Source of the DNA: Acidobacteriota bacterium
GTDB taxonomy: Bacteria > Acidobacteriota > Terriglobia > Acidiferrales > UBA7541
Assembly: GCA_018268785.1 (NCBI GenBank)
Contig: JAFDVY010000015.1
Location: forward strand, 1-48,085
Length of the DNA: 48,085 nucleotides
Reading direction: 5' to 3'
Shown piece by piece: positions 43,405-48,085 of the stretch (within the stretch, counting starts at the first letter, position 1; the number at the start of each line of letters is the position of its first letter). Position numbers and translations under genes: made by a program. The notes below the pieces were generated by a model. That model was not told the DNA's origin. It saw only the letters and a program-made list of their open reading frames with translations, and did no database searches.

Positions 43405-44205
43405 ATGCGAATTATCCGGTATGAGGACGCCAGCGGGAAGATTTTTCATGCTGCGGAGCAGCGGGATGGCTCGCATCTGCGGATTGATGGCGACATTTTC
43501 AGCCAATTTGAAGTCACAGGCGAAAAAGCGGACGTGCGGAAGAGGCTGCCACCGGTGAAACCGCTACAAATCTGGTGCATCGGGCAAAATTACAAAAAGC
43601 ACGCGGAAGAGCTGGGCATGGCGCTGCCGGAGTTCCCTGTCTTGTTCGCGAAAGGCGTGAATACTGTGATTGCTTCCGGCGACTTCATTCGCCTTCCGGA
43701 ACGCGCAAAAAGCGGCGAAGTGGATTATGAATGTGAACTAGTGATTGTGATTGGCAAAAAGTGCAAAGACGTTTCGCGAGAGAACGCACTCGACTATGTC
43801 GCCGGCTATATGTGCGGGAACGACGTCAGCGCGCGGGACTGGCAAATCAAGAAAGGCGGAAGCCAATGGTGCCGCGGAAAAAGCTTCGATACGTTTGCCC
43901 CGACCGGGCCATGCCTGGTTACAGGCGATGAAGTGGGCGATCCAAATTCGCTGCGGATTCAAACCGTTTTGAATGGCGCACCGGTGCAAGACGCAAATAC
44001 GAATGACATGATTTTCGATGTGCGCACGATCGTTTCGTTCTTGAGCGAAAGCACGACCCTGCTGCCCGGGACCCTGATCTTTACGGGAACGCCGCAAGGC
44101 GTCGGCATGGGACGAAAGCCGCAACTTTGGCTGAAGGATGGAGACGAAGTGAGCGTGACGATCGAGAAGATCGGGACGATTACAAACCGGGTCGCGGGAA
44201 AATAA
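43405..44205 (+). CDS. FAH-family 2,4-diketo-3-deoxy-L-fuconate hydrolase-like protein
   Basis: 266 residues of the fumarylacetoacetate hydrolase fold. IWCIGQNYKKHAEELG opens the catalytic core, VDYECELVIVIGKK carries the metal-binding Glu pair, CGNDVSARDWQIKKGGSQW supplies the Asp and substrate loop, and LIFTGTPQGVGMGRKP ends the site. In the oxidative L-fucose pathway a protein of this family splits 2,4-diketo-3-deoxy-L-fuconate to pyruvate and L-lactate. The next four genes encode the other steps, which supports this role. AGGA lies five bases before ATG 43405; the frame upstream (to 42805) shadows eda. Confidence 0.8.
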   Translation: MRIIRYEDASGKIFHAAEQRDGSHLRIDGDIFSQFEVTGEKADVRKRLPPVKPLQIWCIGQNYKKHAEELGMALPEFPVLFAKGVNTVIASGDFIRLPERAKSGEVDYECELVIVIGKKCKDVSRENALDYVAGYMCGNDVSARDWQIKKGGSQWCRGKSFDTFAPTGPCLVTGDEVGDPNSLRIQTVLNGAPVQDANTNDMIFDVRTIVSFLSESTTLLPGTLIFTGTPQGVGMGRKPQLWLKDGDEVSVTIEKIGTITNRVAGK

Positions 44206-44208
44206 ATC

Positions 44209-45000
44209 ATGCCCACGGGAAATGCAAACGGTTCGAGGTTGAGCGGAAAAGTCGCGGTGGTAACCGGCGCGGGAAGCGGCATTGGACGCGCGATTGCCGT
44301 GCGGTTTGCCCAAGAAGGCGCGGCGGTACGCCTGGTGGATTTGAACGAGCAAGCGTGCAAAGAGGCCGTGGAAGAGATTGCACGGAGCGGCGGGAGCGCT
44401 GCGGCCTACGCATGCAACGTTGCGGATCAGGGAGCGGTAAAAGAACTGTTTGCGGAGATGACGAAGGGTTCGCCGGTTCATATCCTGGTGAACTGCGCGG
44501 GGATCTCGCACATCGGAAAGCTGGAGACAACGACGGAAGCGGATTTCGATCGCGTGTATGCGGTGAATGTAAAGGGCACGTACAACTGCATGTATGGCGC
44601 GATCGAGGCGATGAAGGCGACCGGCGGAGTGATTCTGAATATCGCTTCCATCGCGGCAACGGCGGGATTGGCGGATCGTTTTGCATACTGCATGAGCAAG
44701 GGCGCCGTGCTTTCCATGACGCTTTCCGTGGCGCGAGACTACCTGGCGCATAAAATTCGCTGCAATTGCGTATCGCCTGCGCGGATTCATACGGCGTTTG
44801 TGGACGGCTATCTGAAGAAAAATTATCCCGGGCGCGAGGCGGAAATGTTTGAAAAGCTTTCGCAATCGGCGCCAATGGGCCGCATGGGAAAGCCGGAAGA
44901 AGTGGCCGCGCTCGCCGTGTTCTTGTGCTCGGACGAGGCGGGGTTCATTACGGGCACGGACTATCCGATTGACGGCGGCTTTTTCAACTTGCACGGATGA
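44209..45000 (+). CDS. SDR, likely 2-keto-3-deoxy-L-fuconate dehydrogenase
   Basis: 263 residues, classical short-chain dehydrogenase. VVTGAGSGIGRAIA binds NAD, LVNCAGISH is the NNAG-type strand, NIASIAA gives the catalytic Ser, and YCMSK the Tyr and Lys. The C-terminus ITGTDYPIDGGF is usual. It starts 3 bp after the FAH gene and overlaps the lactonase gene by 4 bp (ATGA). In the L-fucose pathway this enzyme oxidises 2-keto-3-deoxy-L-fuconate at C4 for the FAH hydrolase. The other SDR gene (45835) could swap roles with it. Confidence 0.82.
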   Translation: MPTGNANGSRLSGKVAVVTGAGSGIGRAIAVRFAQEGAAVRLVDLNEQACKEAVEEIARSGGSAAAYACNVADQGAVKELFAEMTKGSPVHILVNCAGISHIGKLETTTEADFDRVYAVNVKGTYNCMYGAIEAMKATGGVILNIASIAATAGLADRFAYCMSKGAVLSMTLSVARDYLAHKIRCNCVSPARIHTAFVDGYLKKNYPGREAEMFEKLSQSAPMGRMGKPEEVAALAVFLCSDEAGFITGTDYPIDGGFFNLHG

Positions 45001-45851
45001 GAATTGACGCGCATCAGCACTTCTGGAAGTTCGATCCAGTGCGCGACGCGTGGATCACGGAAGAGATGCAAATGATCCGGCGGGATTTCTTGCCGGCAGA
45101 TCTGGCTCCCGAGTGCGCTGCAAACGGAATTGCCGCGACAATCGCGGTGCAGGCGGACCAATCGGAAGAAGAGACTCTGTTCCTGCTCGATTTAGCGGAA
45201 CGGAACGCGCTGGTCGCCGGCGTCGTGGGATGGATCGATCTTTGTTCGCAGCGAGTGGAAGAGCGGCTGCACTTTTTCTCGCGCCACGAAAAGTTGCGTG
45301 GCTTACGGCATGTTGCGCAGGCGGAGCCGGACGATTACTTTTTGGTTCGCGCGGACTTTTTGCGCGGAGTGAAATGCCTGCGGAGCTTTGATTTTACTTA
45401 CGATATTTTGATTTATCCAAAACAGTTGCCGGCGGCAATGAAGCTTGCGGCGGCCCTGCCGGAGCAGAAATTCGTAATCGACCATTTGGCGAAGCCGGAG
45501 ATAAAAGCGGGGCGAAGAAAAGAGTGGGAAGCGCAGATGCGTGAGATCGCGCAAAATCCAAACGTGTATTGCAAGGTTTCAGGAATGGTTACGGAAGCGG
45601 ATTGGAGTTCGTGGAAGAGTGCGGATTTCGAGCCATATCTTGACACGATCTTCGAGGCGTTTGGTCCGGAGCGGCTGATGTTCGGTTCGGATTGGCCAGT
45701 GTGCCTGCTCGCGGCGAGCTACACGCAAGTCGTGAAACTCGTCGAAGAGTATGCGCAAGCAAATGCGCCCGCGGCGAAAAAAAAGTTATTCGGAGAAAAC
45801 GCGACGCGATTTTACGGTTTGAAAACAGGCCAGCATGGACATGCAGCTTGA
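44997..45851 (+). CDS. L-fuconolactonase-like amidohydrolase
   Basis: 284 residues. RIDAHQHFWKFDPVRDAWI is the hallmark N-terminus of fuconolactone hydrolases, with the metal-binding HxH. FVIDHLAKPEIKAG and LMFGSDWPVCLLAASY are the other conserved strands; the Asp of GSDWP is catalytic in this family. Length matches the family. The enzyme opens L-fucono-1,5-lactone to L-fuconate. It overlaps its upstream neighbour by 4 bp and the next SDR gene by 17 bp, so the five genes form a tight operon. Confidence 0.88.
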   Translation: MRIDAHQHFWKFDPVRDAWITEEMQMIRRDFLPADLAPECAANGIAATIAVQADQSEEETLFLLDLAERNALVAGVVGWIDLCSQRVEERLHFFSRHEKLRGLRHVAQAEPDDYFLVRADFLRGVKCLRSFDFTYDILIYPKQLPAAMKLAAALPEQKFVIDHLAKPEIKAGRRKEWEAQMREIAQNPNVYCKVSGMVTEADWSSWKSADFEPYLDTIFEAFGPERLMFGSDWPVCLLAASYTQVVKLVEEYAQANAPAAKKKLFGENATRFYGLKTGQHGHAA

Positions 45852-46554
45852 AAATAAAGTCGTCCTGATTGCGGGCGGGGCGAAAGGAATTGGCGCTGCG
45901 ATTGCGAACAGCGTTGCAGCGGAAGGCGGGATCTCCGTGATTGTGGACCGCGACGCCGCGGCTGGCAACAAGTTGTGTGAGGACATAGGTGCTCAGGGCA
46001 AACGGTGCGGCAAGATTTGCACGGATTTGTCTTCGGCCGGGCAATGCGCTGAGGCCGTCGAGCAAACATTGCGAGAGTTCGGCGCGCTCGATGTGCTGGT
46101 GAATAACGCGGAAATCGACGACACAATTGAACTGCAAAAGGGATCTCCCGCCGAATTTGAGTCTTCGGTGAACAAAAGTATTTCGCACTACTACAACGTC
46201 GCACACTTTGCGCTGCACGCACTGAAGAAATCGCGCGGCTGCATCGTAAACATCGCTTCAAAGACGGCCACGACCGGATATGACGTAACGTCTGGCTACG
46301 CAGCGGCAAAAGGCGCGATCCTGGCGCTGACACGCGAATGGGCCGTGGAACTTCTTCCTTACGGAATTCGCGTGAATGCAGTTTTGCCGGCGGAAGGCAA
46401 GCGCCTGACTCGGCCGGAAGAAATTGCCGCGACGTCCCTGTTTCTGATGTCAGCGCAGGCCAGCCACATCACCGGTCAGCACATTTTCGTGGATGGCCGT
46501 TTCGCGCATCCTGATCGTGCGCAAACCAGCGCACCGCACGCCGAGGGAAAATGA
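45835..46554 (+). CDS. SDR, likely L-fucose 1-dehydrogenase
   Basis: 239 residues, short-chain dehydrogenase. VVLIAGGAKGIGAAIA has the glycine-rich NAD site, NIASKTA the catalytic Ser and YAAAK the Tyr/Lys pair. The usual NNAG reads NNAE (residues 90-93), an unusual change next to the cofactor. The C-terminus ITGQHIFVDGRF is normal but followed by a short disordered tail. By elimination it should oxidise L-fucose to the lactone. It overlaps the lactonase gene by 17 bp and the mutarotase gene by 4 bp. Confidence 0.78.
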   Translation: MDMQLENKVVLIAGGAKGIGAAIANSVAAEGGISVIVDRDAAAGNKLCEDIGAQGKRCGKICTDLSSAGQCAEAVEQTLREFGALDVLVNNAEIDDTIELQKGSPAEFESSVNKSISHYYNVAHFALHALKKSRGCIVNIASKTATTGYDVTSGYAAAKGAILALTREWAVELLPYGIRVNAVLPAEGKRLTRPEEIAATSLFLMSAQASHITGQHIFVDGRFAHPDRAQTSAPHAEGK

Positions 46555-46889
46555 GCAAACGCTATTGTTTGGCACTGGATTTAAAGAGCGATTCCGCATT
46601 GATCGCGGAATACGAGCGCTACCACCAAAAAATCTGGCCGGAAATTACGCGGAGCATCGTGGAATCCGGCATCGAAGACATGGAAATCTACCGGCATGGA
46701 ACGCGGCTTTTTATGATCCTGCAAGTCAGCGATGATTTTTCGTTCGATGCAAAAGCCAAGGCCGATGCGTCAAATCCCAAAGTCCAGGAATGGGAAAACC
46801 TCATGTGGAAATTCCAGCAACCGCTTGCAAACGCAAAGCCCGGCGAAAAATGGCTCTTGATGGATCGCATCTTCAAGCTGGAGAAATAG
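46551..46889 (+). CDS. L-rhamnose/L-fucose mutarotase (RhaM-like)
   Basis: 112 residues, a ferredoxin-like alpha/beta fold. RYCLALDLKSDSALIAEYERYH, IWPEITRSIVESGIEDMEIYRHGTRLFM and the closing EKWLLMDRIFKL match the L-rhamnose mutarotase family, including conserved His and Tyr residues. It interconverts the alpha and beta pyranose anomers. In this operon L-fucose is the more likely substrate. It overlaps the SDR stop by 4 bp (ATGA) and is the last gene of the cluster. Confidence 0.87.
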   Translation: MSKRYCLALDLKSDSALIAEYERYHQKIWPEITRSIVESGIEDMEIYRHGTRLFMILQVSDDFSFDAKAKADASNPKVQEWENLMWKFQQPLANAKPGEKWLLMDRIFKLEK

Positions 46890-46944
46890 TGTTCGACACA
46901 TCGAGAACTGCTTCGACTAATCAGCGCGCTGTGCAATGCCACCA

Positions 46945-48085
46945 CTAGCTCGCCGGCACATGTTCGACGATGTTCTCTGCCGAACGGTCCCAATAGAGTT
47001 TTTTTCCGGACCAATACGACTGCGCAGCCATGATGCACGCGACGGAATGAGAAAATCCATGATGCACGGTGGCGTTTGGCTGACGGCGCGAACGCAAGCA
47101 CTCGAACCAATTCGTCAGATGGGATAAATCTTCGTCCCCCATTCCGCCTGGAGGCAACTCCTTTTCACCCGGCAGGAGAATGTCTTTGGTGGTGCGCTTC
47201 TTGTCCACGTCAAAATCGTCCTCGTGATTCCCTATTTCGTTGACGAATTGCCAGCGCGGGCTGCCTTCGCCGCCGGTATTGAGCAGAGTTCCCTTTTTCC
47301 CCATGATACGAGTGAAGCTGGGAGCGTCGTTTCCAAAACTGGTCGCGTAGCTCACCAAGAATCCTTTGGGGTAAGTGAGCAAGGCCTGAAAAGTGTCGGC
47401 ATTTTCGCGGCCATCGTGCCAGGCAAAAACGCCGCCACTGGCTGCCACGGATTCGGGAAATGCTTCGTCCAGAAAAAAGTGACACAAATCGATTCCGTGA
47501 CTCATCCACTGATCCGGGATGCCGCTCGAGAATTCCCGGTACAGGCGAAATTCAAAATAAAGCTGTGGATCGAATGGGCGATCCGGCTTGGTCATCAGCC
47601 AGAGCCGCCAATTCGTGTCTTGCTCGCGAATCTGTTTCACTTCGGGGCGGCCGCGCCACCTGGGCCCGTGGTAGTTCCAGACAATTTCGTATTTTGTGAC
47701 GTCGCCCAGCGCGCCGGTGCGAATGAAATCGCGCGCTGCAAGTTGATACGGTTCGCTGCGATGCTGCGTTCCGATCTGCACGATCTGTTTGCTTGCCTGG
47801 ACGGCGTCGCGGGCAGCTTTGATTTCCGCAAGAACGTTGCCCATCGGTTTTTCGCAATAGACATCCTTGCCGGCATCAACCGCCATTTTGAGAAGAGGCG
47901 AGTGCGAATGTTCCGGAGTGGAGATAATCACCGCATCCACGTCCTTCAACTTCAAGAGCTCCTCAGGGGCGCGCAAAGAACGAGGTGCCTTGCCATAAGT
48001 CTTCTGATTGGCGGCCACGGATCGCTCTAAATTCCCAGTCCAAAGGTCGCAAACCGCGGTCATTTCCAAATTATTCGAGTGGCTG
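46945..48085 (-). CDS. Gfo/Idh/MocA-family oxidoreductase, 5' end cut by window edge
   Basis: The reading frame is open to the right edge (S-H-S-N-N-L-E-M-T-A-V-C-D-L-W), so the N-terminal GxGxxG strand lies outside. Visible are VDAVIISTPEHSHSPLL, the conserved KDVYCEKPMGN lysine motif and a long C-terminal domain with SSGIPDQWMSHGIDLCHFF carrying the His and Asp. The HAFFKWRG-type centre reads NYHGPRWRGRPEV. The closing section (HLTNWFECLRSRRQPNATV) is typical of the secreted, Tat-exported acidobacterial and planctomycete members. It is convergent with the fucose operon. Substrate unknown. Confidence 0.85.
   Translation of the reverse strand, partial: SHSNNLEMTAVCDLWTGNLERSVAANQKTYGKAPRSLRAPEELLKLKDVDAVIISTPEHSHSPLLKMAVDAGKDVYCEKPMGNVLAEIKAARDAVQASKQIVQIGTQHRSEPYQLAARDFIRTGALGDVTKYEIVWNYHGPRWRGRPEVKQIREQDTNWRLWLMTKPDRPFDPQLYFEFRLYREFSSGIPDQWMSHGIDLCHFFLDEAFPESVAASGGVFAWHDGRENADTFQALLTYPKGFLVSYATSFGNDAPSFTRIMGKKGTLLNTGGEGSPRWQFVNEIGNHEDDFDVDKKRTTKDILLPGEKELPPGGMGDEDLSHLTNWFECLRSRRQPNATVHHGFSHSVACIMAAQSYWSGKKLYWDRSAENIVEHVPAS

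Overview
The window looks like chromosomal DNA of a soil Acidobacteriota (Terriglobia/Solibacter-like). The clues are a very large Oar-type TonB-dependent receptor with an N-terminal carboxypeptidase-like domain, several CRTAC1/ASPIC-UnbV FG-GAP proteins, a short Cys/His-rich protein of a type I associate with acidobacterial genomes, and GC-rich intergenic hairpin repeats. This assignment is inference; there is no rRNA gene. I see no tRNA, CRISPR array, insertion sequence or phage gene.

Layout. (1) 1-3138, minus strand: an anti-sigma-type kinase, a STAS protein and the Mla/MCE lipid transporter genes mlaE, mlaF and mlaD (mlaD runs off the left edge). (2) 3459-17349: a carbohydrate locus. A GH36-like lipoprotein lies on plus. 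On minus come a Gfo/Idh/MocA oxidoreductase, a DeoR regulator, a TonB receptor, a secreted putative glycosidase, a tagatose-bisphosphate aldolase, a tagatose-6-phosphate/1-phosphofructokinase-type kinase, an AgaS-like SIS isomerase and a second PfkB kinase. Together these fit a non-PTS route for galactose- or galactosamine-type sugars through tagatose 6-phosphate. (3) 17460-28726: eight minus-strand genes, four of them with overlapping or touching ends. They encode three FG-GAP/UnbV proteins, an RnfD-like membrane protein, a NapH/CcoG-like polyferredoxin, a YtkA/FixH-like lipoprotein, a possible metal-binding anchored protein and a His-rich membrane protein. A divergent outer-membrane porin follows. 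I cannot match this set to a characterised system, and it is the best candidate for something undescribed.

(4) 30842-38520: LarA-like racemase, UxaA-type sugar-acid dehydratase, the short Cys/His protein with a clear promoter, a nine-copy 41-43 bp hairpin repeat array, a secreted cupin, a D-2-hydroxyacid dehydrogenase and a cytochrome c/sorbosone-dehydrogenase fusion. (5) 38561-46889: uronate and L-fucose catabolism. Uronate isomerase-like protein, ExuT-type transporter, KDG kinase and KDPG aldolase are followed by the enzymes of the oxidative L-fucose pathway (mutarotase, dehydrogenase, lactonase, 2-keto-3-deoxyfuconate dehydrogenase, diketo-acid hydrolase). No enolase-family fuconate dehydratase is present; the UxaA-family protein is the only dehydratase in view. 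(6) 46945-48085: a Gfo/Idh/MocA oxidoreductase cut by the right edge.

The window as a whole describes a plant or microbial polysaccharide degrader: outer-membrane import, extracytoplasmic hydrolysis, then cytoplasmic sugar-acid pathways ending in pyruvate, lactate and triose phosphates. Several starts were moved downstream of the longest frame because a Shine-Dalgarno sequence, a signal peptide or the family's usual N-terminus decides them.
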